This document shows positions 26,295 to 34,792 of a DNA stretch of 64,000 nucleotides, one piece after another. The translations under genes were made by a program, and so were the position numbers. The notes beneath the pieces were generated by a model, which did no database searches, was not told where the DNA came from, and was given only the letters and a program-made list of their open reading frames with translations. The stretch is from Brevundimonas sp. SORGH_AS_0993 (GTDB lineage: Bacteria; Pseudomonadota; Alphaproteobacteria; Caulobacterales; Caulobacteraceae), in assembly GCF_030818545.1 (NCBI RefSeq), contig NZ_JAUTAH010000001.1, forward strand, positions 191,001 to 255,000, written 5' to 3'. Within the stretch, counting starts at the first letter, position 1. Every line of letters begins with the position of its first letter.

Positions 26295-27410
26295 TTATAG
26301 CGGTCGTAGTCGCACGATCTTGGGATCGTCGAGGGACGGTTCCGGGTCAGGAAAGCTCGCGCCCGTGATCAGCTCCAGCATCGACGGCGCGAGGCCGATC
26401 TCCCGACCCACCTCCGTCGCGCCGCCTGAAACCGCGCTGTCCAGAGCAGCCAGCGCCGAGGGGAGAAGTTCCGGTTGCTCAACCGGCAGACTGCCATCCG
26501 CATCGTAGGTCTCGACCTTGGCCTGGCCGGTCTTGACCAGATGGATGTTGGCCGTGCGGTACTGCGCGGCGCTGAGCAGGCCGAGATCGTAGCCGCGCCG
26601 TACGATCGCGCGGACCGACATCTTCCATCTGAGCTTCAGCTCGAACAGCGCACGCCAGTTCAGGGATCGTCCCCTAGGAAATTCGCGCAGTACCGCGCCG
26701 CGCGGGAAGAGAAAGGCGCTGGCGAAACGGTGCGCTTGGTCCTCGGTCGCGCGATCCCCCGTTTGGAGACCACGATGCATGATCAGGTGACCGCACTCAT
26801 GGGCGAAATCGAACCGTTGACGGCACAGGCTTTCCTTGAGTGAACTGCGCACGATGATCGGTCGTCGTCGATCCATGGAGAAGGCGTCCACCCGGTCCGA
26901 CAAGTCGCCAAAATAGGTCACGACCGCCCCGGCGTTCTCGACGACCCGCATCATGCTGGTGATCGGTCCCGTCGTGCCGAGACCCCAGTGCCGTCGCGCG
27001 TCCTCGGCAGCCTGTTCGATCTCTTCGGCCGTTGTCGCCGGCAGGTCGGGAAACGACACGTGGGGCAGTTCAAGATGGTCTTCGACGGCCGCTACGAACT
27101 TGTCGAGCAATGTACCGCGGGCGAGGACCTGGCTGGTGATCGACGCTGGGCGGGTGATGTGCCCACGGAAGTGGCATTGCTCCGGACGCACCGTCGACGG
27201 GATCGGCTCGGCCAGAAAGCCAGAGGTCACGCCCAGCACGTCGGCCAGGGCGTCAACTACCTCGTCAGACGGCGACCGGGACCCGGTCTCCAGTTGATGA
27301 ATAAACTGACGGGTGGCGCCTACGAGGTCGCCGACTTCCTCAAGGGAATAACCATGGGCCAGCCGGGCGAGCCGCAATTGCTCGCCCGCGATCTTCGAGC
27401 TCTTGTCCAT
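26295..27410 (-). CDS. XRE-HTH and ImmA/IrrE metallopeptidase fusion protein
   Basis: A 371-aa regulator-protease. Residues about 8-70 form a Cro/C1 HTH (LRLARLAHGYSLEEVGDLVG, with TRQFIHQLETGSRSPS). Residues about 180-270 hold the zinc protease motif HECGH in FDFAHECGHLIMHRG, followed by the downstream Asp/Glu segment EDQAHRFASAFLFP. Such proteins cleave repressors, often to switch on mobile element or toxin genes. It lies 53 bp downstream of a hypothetical gene on the same strand. Its target is unknown. Confidence 0.9.
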   Translation of the reverse strand: MDKSSKIAGEQLRLARLAHGYSLEEVGDLVGATRQFIHQLETGSRSPSDEVVDALADVLGVTSGFLAEPIPSTVRPEQCHFRGHITRPASITSQVLARGTLLDKFVAAVEDHLELPHVSFPDLPATTAEEIEQAAEDARRHWGLGTTGPITSMMRVVENAGAVVTYFGDLSDRVDAFSMDRRRPIIVRSSLKESLCRQRFDFAHECGHLIMHRGLQTGDRATEDQAHRFASAFLFPRGAVLREFPRGRSLNWRALFELKLRWKMSVRAIVRRGYDLGLLSAAQYRTANIHLVKTGQAKVETYDADGSLPVEQPELLPSALAALDSAVSGGATEVGREIGLAPSMLELITGASFPDPEPSLDDPKIVRLRPL

Positions 27411-27463
27411 TGTCTGGTCGGTCTAGCGACCGTCCCTCACCCAGATCCGTCTACGTCGGCCGC

Positions 27464-28057
27464 TCATTCGGTCGTCCCGTCTTTCTTCCTCTTTGCGGCG
27501 ATTCCCACGGCCGGGGCAGGGAGGTCGACCCCGTCGCTGCCCGCGACCCAGAGTGGCGAAACCCTGGTCACCGGCTCGTCAAGCGGGACCGGCCAGGTCA
27601 ACACCGGGGCATCGCCGTCGAGCACGACAAAGGTGATCGCGGTGATCGACCCGTCCAGATCGGTCTCGATCGCGAACCGATAAAGGGGTTCGGGCGCGAG
27701 CTGGATCAACTCCTCCGGTCCGAACAAGCTCGTCTGGTGAAGTTCCGAGAACGATTGCTTCAGCGTCCGCGCATTGGGCTCGTCGGGCTCGCCCCGATAG
27801 AAGCGGACCGGGACGCCGCCGATCGCAAACACGAACTGCATCGAAGGGTCCAGAATCTCGAGCCAGTCGATATCCGCAGACGCCGTTTCGATCTGATGCT
27901 TCTGGAACGAGAAGGCATCGCAGCCGACGTTCCAGCCGGTGCAGCCCAGGTTCGGGTCGAACCGATCCAGGGCGTCGTTGCGGCCCCGCTCGATCAGCTT
28001 TGCGATCGTGATGAGACGATCGCGTGTCAAGGCGGGGTGATGTTCCCAAGGCGTCAT
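27464..28057 (-). CDS. Hypothetical protein upstream of the ImmA protease gene
   Basis: A 197-aa protein I do not recognise. The start at 28057 (MTPWEHHPALTRDRLI) was chosen for its GGAG ribosome site; a longer form from 28102 is possible. It contains QFVFAIGGVPVRFYRGEPDEPN and ends in a basic KRKKDG tail. Its tight linkage to the XRE/ImmA gene suggests that the two form one module, perhaps as toxin or substrate and regulator, but this is inference from gene order only. Confidence 0.65.
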   Translation of the reverse strand: MTPWEHHPALTRDRLITIAKLIERGRNDALDRFDPNLGCTGWNVGCDAFSFQKHQIETASADIDWLEILDPSMQFVFAIGGVPVRFYRGEPDEPNARTLKQSFSELHQTSLFGPEELIQLAPEPLYRFAIETDLDGSITAITFVVLDGDAPVLTWPVPLDEPVTRVSPLWVAGSDGVDLPAPAVGIAAKRKKDGTTE

Positions 28058-28242
28058 GTGAAGCTCCAGCAAGCAAGCGTCATAATGGGCAATTTTTCGC
28101 ATTCGTCAACAAGTTCCCGAGAAGTAAGCCGTGAGCAAATCTGTCAACGCATCGCCGCTCGGCTTGGCGGCCGTTTGGTCTCGATACCTACCCATGAGCG
28201 ACATCGGTTTCGGGCGACGCCTGGATTGTCTAGCTTTCTCTC

Positions 28243-29535
28243 ATGCTGGATTTCCGGAAACCGCAGGCGTTCTCGGGCCGCCTCTCAAGAGGCGGTGACC
28301 ATCATGATGTGGCGTTCAAGCTCACCCTGACCCCGTCCGGATCGCTCGTCTTCGACTTTGAGGAGCTGGCCTTCACCAAGGCGACCGCCTGGCTGCGCGG
28401 CCCCGACGACCGCGGTGAGACGGTGTCCTACTTCAGCCTGGTCGCGCAGTCGGGAGAGGTGACGCTGACGACAGATCATCTTCACCTCAACGCCCCCGTT
28501 CATGACGATCAGGAGGGGTCTTATCTCGCCCTGAAAGGTCAGGCCCAGCTGGCGACCCTGACAGCCTCGCGGACGCACGAGGAGCCTTTCCTGCGCATGG
28601 GATTGCGAGGGTTCCAGGGCTTCGGCCGACATCAGGTCGAGACGGCCCTCGGAACGATCTATGTCGGCGGCGGAACGGCCAAGCCCGTCGACGAACCGAT
28701 TTCAGGATTCATAACCGTCGTCGCGCCGTCCGGCGTCGCCGATCGTTCGGCCTGGCGGGCTGAGGCGGGGCGGCTGCTGGAGTACCTCAGGCTCATGACA
28801 AGCTTCGCGGCCGGACGGAACCTCAAGGGGCCGACCCTGGAGTATGCGAGCGAAACGGAGTGGACGCTTGAAGTCCTCGAGCAGGCCGGCGGGGGCGACA
28901 CCCATCAGCCCGTCATCCACTTCTTGAACCAACAGGCCTTCGTGCGCGCCGCCGTCGACGCCTGGTTTGAACCGGTGTTCAAGGTCGAGCAGCTGATGTT
29001 CGCTCTCGAATGGTATGTGATGGCCGCGGGGTACACGGAGATGCGGTTGGTGCAGGCCATGACCGTTCTCGAGAACCTGAGCCATGCGAACCTGACGTTT
29101 CGTCAGAGCCACTTTCTCCCGCCGACGCAGTTCAAACGGCTCTCGACCGCGATGCGGGCGGCGGCTCCAATGGCGCAAGGCGATCCTGACCTTGAAGCGC
29201 TGCTGACGGCCCTGCCGGGCAAGATGGCGGATCTGAATCGCCGGCCGCTGAAAGACAAGGTCAGGCTGCTCATGAAGCAGTGGAATGTCCCGGTCGGCGA
29301 TCTCGATCTCGAAGCTCTGGATCGTGCCGTGAACGTCCGCAACGAGATCGTGCACCGGGGCCACTATCGCGCCGACGAGCCGCGGTCCTCGGCAGGATCG
29401 GGCCTCTGGCCTCACGTGCAGTTCGTTCGGGAGATCATCGCCCGGATCGTGTTCGCGATGATCGCTTATGAGGGCCAGCGGATCGGCTGGATCGGCGGCT
29501 ATCATCTGACGACCTATCCGCCCTCGGAGGTCTGA
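28243..29535 (+). CDS. HEPN-domain protein, ApeA-like (putative anti-phage ribonuclease)
   Basis: A 430-aa protein with a beta-rich N-terminal half (about 1-200) and a helical C-terminal half. The latter carries RNEIVHRGHY around residue 370, the R-x4-H signature of HEPN ribonucleases. The layout, including an N-terminal domain that starts with a FSGRLSRGGD-type segment, resembles ApeA, a single-gene abortive-infection HEPN protein. I judge the HEPN call as likely and the ApeA assignment as plausible. The stop overlaps the next gene (TGATG), so they are coupled. Confidence 0.7.
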   Translation: MLDFRKPQAFSGRLSRGGDHHDVAFKLTLTPSGSLVFDFEELAFTKATAWLRGPDDRGETVSYFSLVAQSGEVTLTTDHLHLNAPVHDDQEGSYLALKGQAQLATLTASRTHEEPFLRMGLRGFQGFGRHQVETALGTIYVGGGTAKPVDEPISGFITVVAPSGVADRSAWRAEAGRLLEYLRLMTSFAAGRNLKGPTLEYASETEWTLEVLEQAGGGDTHQPVIHFLNQQAFVRAAVDAWFEPVFKVEQLMFALEWYVMAAGYTEMRLVQAMTVLENLSHANLTFRQSHFLPPTQFKRLSTAMRAAAPMAQGDPDLEALLTALPGKMADLNRRPLKDKVRLLMKQWNVPVGDLDLEALDRAVNVRNEIVHRGHYRADEPRSSAGSGLWPHVQFVREIIARIVFAMIAYEGQRIGWIGGYHLTTYPPSEV

Positions 29536-30512
29536 TGGCGCCCCGGCGTTGGATCACTCCTCCCCAGGACCAATGGGATTTCCCCTGGAAGAGGGGCGAC
29601 CGCTGTCCCTGCGAGAGCGGGAAGCCGTTCGGCGACTGTTGTCTGAGCCACGACGGGCGGCCCCATCTGAAGCTGGGTCCGATCCACCCGCCGTCGCCGG
29701 CCACCGGCTATGCCCACCCCAGATGCTATCTCAACCGGACATGCGACTGCTCGCACACCATCAGCCGGGAGCATTACATCAGCCGGGGCCTTATCAGCCG
29801 GCCGGGTCTCAAGGTCAGGGGCATGCCGTGGCAGGCGGAGCCGGTCATGGCGACGTCCGCCGACGCCCTGACATCCAAGATCCTGTGTCAGCGCCACAAC
29901 TCCGCGCTCTCGCTCCTGGACGCCCATGCCCAGCGGGCGTTTCTGGCGCTCGAGGCCGCGCAGATGCACGCCACCAAGGCGTCCCTGTCCCGCAAGCGGT
30001 TCTCGACCCTCATCTCCGGCGAGGCGCTTGAACTCTGGGCGATGAAGACCCTGGCCGGTCTCTATGCGACGGGCATGGACTTCAAGGTCGGGCCCTACCG
30101 GTTTCGCGACTATCCGCCGCCGATGGCGAACATCGCCGACGCCCTGACGGCGATCCCGCCCCAGAGCCTCATGCGTCTGGAGGTGCCGACGGATGCGGAC
30201 GCGCACGAGGCGTCCCTCGGCCGCTCAGCCGTCTCGACCCTTCCGGTCATCGACGAGGATCAGGGCCGGCTGGTCGCGGTGATCTTCCGCCTGCAAGGGC
30301 TGGGATTGAAGTTCCACCTCGAGAACGAGGCGGTGCCGACGCCGTCCGACGCGGTGCTCAGACCCCACATGATCGATGTGGTGGGGCCGCATCGGAGTAG
30401 CCGGATCTACGTCAGCTGGGGCGAGGCCAGGCCCGGTCAGATCGTCTTCCTCAAGCTGAAGCCCGCAACGCCGCGCCAGAAGGACGCCTGGCGCGCCTCG
30501 CACAAGGGCTAA
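29535..30512 (+). CDS. SEC-C motif protein with HNH-like zinc site
   Basis: A 325-aa protein. Near the N-terminus it has a SEC-C zinc motif, CPCESGKPFGDCCLSH (residues about 24-39). Then it has CDCSHTISREHYISRGL and, about 45 residues later, ILCQRHNSALS. The pattern C-x-C, E-H, C-x2-H-N resembles the treble-clef fold of HNH-type nucleases, but the catalytic assignment is uncertain. Translation is coupled to the HEPN gene (TGATG). The pair may be a two-gene defence unit, which is inference. Confidence 0.65.
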   Translation: MAPRRWITPPQDQWDFPWKRGDRCPCESGKPFGDCCLSHDGRPHLKLGPIHPPSPATGYAHPRCYLNRTCDCSHTISREHYISRGLISRPGLKVRGMPWQAEPVMATSADALTSKILCQRHNSALSLLDAHAQRAFLALEAAQMHATKASLSRKRFSTLISGEALELWAMKTLAGLYATGMDFKVGPYRFRDYPPPMANIADALTAIPPQSLMRLEVPTDADAHEASLGRSAVSTLPVIDEDQGRLVAVIFRLQGLGLKFHLENEAVPTPSDAVLRPHMIDVVGPHRSSRIYVSWGEARPGQIVFLKLKPATPRQKDAWRASHKG

Positions 30513-30748
30513 GGGCTCCGCCCTCGCGCGGGCCAGGGTGAAGCGGCTTCGCCGCCGGACCGGCCGGTCTCCCCGACCTTCCGCGCCGGCGATGGGTTAA
30601 ATCCCTCTCACGACGGTCAGGCTTGTGCAGGTCGGGCGATCCCCCTCCGGCCGGTCCGCCCTGGCCGTTGCTACCCCGGTCTCGCCGACGGGCAGGGTTT
30701 CAGGCGCGCAGTTCGCGTGCCTGCAACCCTTGCCCAAAGGAGGCAGAC
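30513..30748 (+). other. Leader region of parB
   Basis: 236 bp without a gene. It contains several short GC hairpins (for example GGGC-TCC-GCCC just after the upstream stop) and must hold the parB promoter. AAAGGAGG sits 10 bp before the parB ATG. No clear -35/-10 pair or parS consensus could be fixed by eye. Confidence 0.35.
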
Positions 30749-32758
30749 ATGAGTACCCAACCTATCGAAACCGTCGCGACAGAAGCGACCGCGCCGCAGC
30801 ACGGCGCGGAGGTGATCGTGCCGCTGAACCGGCTCAAGGCCTCGCCGAAGAACGCGAGGAAGACCCCGCACAGCCCGGCGACCATCGAGGCCTTCGCGGC
30901 CTCCATCAAGGCCAAGGGGGTGTTGCAGCCGCCCGTGGTCGAGATCGAGCGGGATGGGGAGGGCGTTCCGACCGGGAACTACCTCGTCACCATCGGCGAG
31001 GGGCGGCGGCAGGGGCTGCGGCTGCTCGCCAAGCGCAAAGCGATCAAGCGGACCCATCCGGTGCGGGTCATCGTGGACGCAGAGAACGACGCCCACGAGA
31101 TCAGCCTTGACGAGAACATCACCCGTGAGGCCATGCACCCCGCCGACCAGTTCGAGGCCTTCCAGCGGCTGGCCGAGGAAAAGGGCTATGGCCCAGAGGA
31201 GATCGGCGCCCGGTTCGGGGTGTCGGCGCAGATCGTGCGCCAGCGGCTGCGGTTGGGGGCGGCCGCCCCGGAGTTGATGGCCGCTTATCGGGCCGGGACG
31301 CTGGCGCTCGACCAGCTGATGGCCTTCTGCGTCAGTACGGATCAGGACCGACAGCGGCAGGTGTTCGAACAGGCCGGACTCCATACCCCGGCCTACGCCA
31401 TCCGCCGCGCCATGACCGAAGCCAAGGTGCGGGCCGATGACCGGCGCGTCCGCTTCGTCGGTGTAGAGGCCTATGAGGCCGAGGGCGGAGCGGTGCTGCG
31501 CGACCTGTTCACGGAGGACGGCGGCGGCTGGCTGGAGGACGTGGTCCTGCTGGACCGGTTGGTCGCCGAGAAGCTGGCCGGGCTGGCGGACGAGGCGCGC
31601 GAGCGCGAGGGCTGGAAATGGGCCGAGGCGGCGCTGCACTATCCCGACGTGTCCGCCTTCGGGCGGGTCTATCCGGTCGCGGTCGAGCGCTCGGAAGCGG
31701 ACGCCGCCGAGATCGCGGCCCTGTCGGAGGAATACGACGGCATCGTCTCCGAGGCGGGTGACGACGGCCTGTCGCCCGAGGCGGACGCGCGGCTGGAGGA
31801 GATCGACAAGGCGTTGCAGGCCTTCGGCCCGGACTTCGCCTACGCCCCCGAGGCCAGGGCGCGGGCCGGGGTGGTGGTGATCCTTGGTCACGACGGCCTC
31901 GCCCGCTTCGAGCGCGGTCTGGTCCGGGCCGAGGACGTGCCCGCCGATCCGCCGTCGCCGTGGTCGGAGGACGACGCGGCGGACGACGCTGTGGACGATG
32001 GGGCGCAGTCGGGCGCGGACGTGTCCGAGGGCGAGGCGCCTTCGGCCCTGTCGGACCGGCTGCTGATCGATCTGACGGCGCACAAGACCATGGGGCTGCG
32101 CGATGCGGTGCAGGCCGACGTGAACGCGGCTCTGGCGACCGTGGTCCATGCGCTCGCCTTGCAAGTCTTCTATCCGGGCTACGGCGTCTGGACGCCGTTG
32201 CAGCTCCGGCTGACGACGACCGGACTGGAGCGGCTGGCGCCGGGCGTGGACGACGGCCCCGCCGGGCGCCGGGTCCGCGACCGGTGCGAGGCGTGGGGCG
32301 CGCGCCTGCCCGAGCGCGCGGAAGACCTCTGGAGCGTGGTCTCGGCGCTGCCGCCGTCGGAGCAACTGGACCTGATGGCTTGCTGCGCCGGGGTCGGCCT
32401 CTACGCCGTGCGCGATCCGCACGACCGCAGGCCCGGAGCCTTGGCGCAGGCCGAGACGCTGGCGACGGCGGTCGGGCTCGACATGGCCGGGACGTGGACG
32501 GCGACGGCGGCCAGCTACTTCGCCCGTGTCGCCAAGCCTAGGGTGCTGGAAGCCGTGACGGAGGCGGCGGGCGCTGAAGAGGCCGCGCGGATCGCCGGGT
32601 TCAAGAAGGCGGACATGGCCGAGGCCGCCGAACGGTTGGTAGAAGGAACGGGGTGGTTGCCCGCGCCGCTGCGGACGGCGTCGGACGCGGCGGAGCCGGC
32701 GGAGGAGGGCGCGGACGCGCCTCGAGACGAGGACGCCTATTCGTTCGCCGCCGAATAG
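30749..32758 (+). CDS. parB: Large ParB/RepB-family DNA-binding protein (orphan, no ParA)
   Basis: A 669-aa ParB-like protein. Residues about 20-115 form the ParB N-terminal nuclease/CTPase-like domain (VPLNRLKASPKNARKTP, GEGRRQGLRLLAKRK, then ENITREAMHPADQFEAF), followed by the HTH GYGPEEIGARFGVSAQIVRQ. The C-terminal 400 residues are acidic and Ala-rich and lack a known domain. No ParA is adjacent. Proteins of this length and type are common on alphaproteobacterial ICEs and plasmids, where they may regulate rather than segregate. A strong terminator follows. Confidence 0.88.
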   Translation: MSTQPIETVATEATAPQHGAEVIVPLNRLKASPKNARKTPHSPATIEAFAASIKAKGVLQPPVVEIERDGEGVPTGNYLVTIGEGRRQGLRLLAKRKAIKRTHPVRVIVDAENDAHEISLDENITREAMHPADQFEAFQRLAEEKGYGPEEIGARFGVSAQIVRQRLRLGAAAPELMAAYRAGTLALDQLMAFCVSTDQDRQRQVFEQAGLHTPAYAIRRAMTEAKVRADDRRVRFVGVEAYEAEGGAVLRDLFTEDGGGWLEDVVLLDRLVAEKLAGLADEAREREGWKWAEAALHYPDVSAFGRVYPVAVERSEADAAEIAALSEEYDGIVSEAGDDGLSPEADARLEEIDKALQAFGPDFAYAPEARARAGVVVILGHDGLARFERGLVRAEDVPADPPSPWSEDDAADDAVDDGAQSGADVSEGEAPSALSDRLLIDLTAHKTMGLRDAVQADVNAALATVVHALALQVFYPGYGVWTPLQLRLTTTGLERLAPGVDDGPAGRRVRDRCEAWGARLPERAEDLWSVVSALPPSEQLDLMACCAGVGLYAVRDPHDRRPGALAQAETLATAVGLDMAGTWTATAASYFARVAKPRVLEAVTEAAGAEEAARIAGFKKADMAEAAERLVEGTGWLPAPLRTASDAAEPAEEGADAPRDEDAYSFAAE

Positions 32759-32780
32759 CGCCATCCGAGACCAAAAACTC

Positions 32781-32813
32781 GCCGCGCGCCTTTTGGGGGC
32801 GCGCGGCTTTTTT
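32781..32813 (+). terminator. Strong rho-independent terminator after parB
   Basis: A perfect 9-bp GC stem, GCCGCGCGC / GCGCGCGGC (32781-32789 and 32799-32807), with loop CTTTTGGGG, is followed by TTTTTT (32808-32813). It isolates parB from the genes downstream. Confidence 0.9.
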
Positions 32814-33076
32814 ATTGAGCCAAGGGCGGAAACTGATTTCGGACACCGACCCCCGGGTCAATCTGACCAGGGGTCCGGGAGTCATGGGCGTCGTTCGACC
32901 CGGATGCTGGGCCACGGGTCATGTTTCGGGGGACATCCGTGGGGCGGCCGGAGAGACGAAAATGTCCCGGCCCCCTAGACCCAAATGACCTGCCCTCTTA
33001 CCCGTCGATTGCTGGAATTCCTCGGTCATCGACCGCATCTTCCTGCCACGGGCACGGTGTCCGCGAGGAATACACA
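32814..33076. other. Palindrome-rich intergenic region between parB and the HTH gene
   Basis: No gene is supported in these 263 bp. Two inverted repeats stand out: GGTCA-ATC-TGACC near 32862-32874, and an interrupted one at 32912-32942, with outer arms CCACGG / CCGTGG and inner arms ATGT / ACAT. They could be binding sites for the ParB-like protein or the replication-type HTH protein on either side. Confidence 0.4.
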
Positions 33077-33592
33077 ATGAGTGACGAAGAGGAAGAGGCC
33101 AAGGTGATCCGGCTGGCGGATCGGCGAGGCAAGCCCGAAACCGACAAGGTGCTGCGGCAGAAGTGGAAGTCCAGCCTCGACGGCGGCTTCACCGTGGTGC
33201 CGTCGGTCTTGGTGCAGACCCTGCCCGCTCTGGGCATCCGGGCGTCCGAGTTGGCGGTGCTGGTCTGTCTGATCGACGCGTGGTGGAAGCCCCAAGACAT
33301 GCCCTGGCCCTCCAAGGCTCGGCTGGCAGGCCTGCTGGGCGTTTCCGACAAGACCATCCAGCGCGCGATCCGCCGGCTGGAGGCGCGGGGGCTCATCGTC
33401 TCGGAAGCGCGTCACCGGTCGCACGGCGGCCAGACGTCGAACCGGTACGACCTGACGCCGCTCGTGGCCCGCCTGGAAGCGATCACCAAGGACCTGAAGG
33501 ACGCCGAGGCCGAGGCGGAGAAAGCCCGTGGCATCGCCGTTCACAAGAGCGCGCCGAAACGCCTCAAGCGCCCGAGCGTGAAGGCCAGCTAG
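33077..33592 (+). CDS. Helix-turn-helix protein, plasmid replication/regulator type
   Basis: A 171-aa protein with a central winged-HTH: DMPWPSKARLAGLLGVSDKT, then IQRAIRRLEARGLIVSEARH. It is preceded by FTVVPSVLVQTLPALGIRAS, an arrangement shared with plasmid replication initiator N-terminal domains and DnaD-like regulators. A coiled-coil, Lys-rich tail ends it. The ATG at 33077 follows GAGGAA. It overlaps nothing but starts 1 bp before the next gene's start after its stop, so it may be transcribed with the cluster downstream. Confidence 0.75.
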   Translation: MSDEEEEAKVIRLADRRGKPETDKVLRQKWKSSLDGGFTVVPSVLVQTLPALGIRASELAVLVCLIDAWWKPQDMPWPSKARLAGLLGVSDKTIQRAIRRLEARGLIVSEARHRSHGGQTSNRYDLTPLVARLEAITKDLKDAEAEAEKARGIAVHKSAPKRLKRPSVKAS

Positions 33593-33593
33593 A

Positions 33594-34397
33594 ATGACGA
33601 CCACTCCCAGGCGCCGGAAAGCCGCCCGCGAAGAAATCGGGCGGGCCATGCAGTCCCGGACGCATGCCTTCGTGCTTCACTATGCGTGTGAAGGCTTCGA
33701 GACGCCGCAACGACGGATTACCGCCATCGCGGCGCGCAATCTCGGCACCGGCGTGACGCAGAGCTTCGAACTGGAAACAGCCCTGCGTCGGGCGGGCTGT
33801 GACCCGGCGCAGGCCACGGCGGCGGATCTCGACAAGGCTGAAAAGGCTGTCCTCGACGGCTTCTACGACTTCGTGGCGCACAATCTGAATGGCACCTACT
33901 GGCTGCACTGGAACATGCGGAACGCCACCTTCGGCTTCCTCGCGCTTGAGAACCGTCATCGGCTTCTCGGAGGCCGACCTCTGACCATCCCCGACGCCCA
34001 GCGCGTCGACCTCGCTGCGCGCATGGTAGACCTGTATGGCGACGGCTACGCCGCGATCGACAACCGGCTTCGGTCCGTGGCGTCGCGGAACGGTCTGGCG
34101 ATGAACCATCTGATCGACGGCGCGGACCAGGCCGCGGCGCTCGAGCGCCGTGACTTCGCGGCCGTGGACCGGTCCCTGCTGAACCGGGTCGATCTCATGT
34201 ATGCGATCGCCACCAAGGCGAACGAAGGCACGCTGAAGACCCACGCGGGCGCGTTCGATGGGCTGGGCGGCCTTGGCGGCGCGATTGCATGGATCAGGGA
34301 GCACCCGGTGGTCGCGGCGTGCGCCGCAGCCGCGCCCGTGTTCGGCGCCGTGATCGGGGCCGTAAAGCTGTGGGGCCTGCTCAGCGGGCACGCGTGA
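33594..34397 (+). CDS. Uncharacterised protein with C-terminal membrane helix, possible defence effector
   Basis: A 267-aa protein. The body has AFVLHYACEGFE, a NGTYWLHWNMRNATFGFLALEN stretch and LLGGRPLTIPDAQRVDLAAR, which look like conserved family blocks that I have no name for. The last 40 residues are hydrophobic (VVAACAAAAPVFGAVIGAVKLW) and probably span the membrane. It is followed by a small protein and an HNH nuclease on the same strand. A membrane protein next to a nuclease is common in defence loci; no function is claimed. Confidence 0.65.
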   Translation: MTTTPRRRKAAREEIGRAMQSRTHAFVLHYACEGFETPQRRITAIAARNLGTGVTQSFELETALRRAGCDPAQATAADLDKAEKAVLDGFYDFVAHNLNGTYWLHWNMRNATFGFLALENRHRLLGGRPLTIPDAQRVDLAARMVDLYGDGYAAIDNRLRSVASRNGLAMNHLIDGADQAAALERRDFAAVDRSLLNRVDLMYAIATKANEGTLKTHAGAFDGLGGLGGAIAWIREHPVVAACAAAAPVFGAVIGAVKLWGLLSGHA

Positions 34398-34532
34398 TCG
34401 TCGCCACGTGCAGTTTGCTGTCGCCGGAGGAGATCTGGACGTGATCATCTCCTCAATCGCCATATGTATACGACCGAAAATGACGCAGGCGCACGCGACA
34501 GTGCGGCCGCGACTCTAACCGGAGACAAGCTG

Positions 34533-34784
34533 ATGCCGATTGCCCGTCTATTCGCTCGCGGCGCCGGAGGGCGTCTGGAAGACCTTCAGCATGACATCGA
34601 CCTGAGCGAATGCGCGGGCGTGTGTCCCGTGAAGGGCGACCACATCGTCGCGTCGAAGGTCGGGGATTCCGGCACGCTCCGGGAGGTGACGGACCGCTAC
34701 TTCAAGGCTCGCGGGCTGGACGACTACGTGGTTCTGATCGTCGAGGAACGCGACGCCCGTCCGGATGAAGTCGAACTGTTCTGA
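34533..34784 (+). CDS. Small hypothetical protein
   Basis: 83 aa, starting MPIARLFARGAGG at 34533, eight bases after a GGAGA ribosome site; an in-frame ATG at 34464 would add 23 unconserved-looking residues. It holds two cysteines close together (SECAGVCPVKGDH) and an acidic C-terminus. It sits between the membrane-associated protein gene and the HNH gene, 8 bp before the latter. Function unknown. Confidence 0.6.
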   Translation: MPIARLFARGAGGRLEDLQHDIDLSECAGVCPVKGDHIVASKVGDSGTLREVTDRYFKARGLDDYVVLIVEERDARPDEVELF

Positions 34785-34792
34785 GGCCGGGG

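Noticed and set aside
30671..32764. 697-codon open frame on the minus strand over parB
   Set aside because: Antisense shadow in GC-rich sequence; the plus strand encodes a recognisable ParB with a good ribosome site and terminator.
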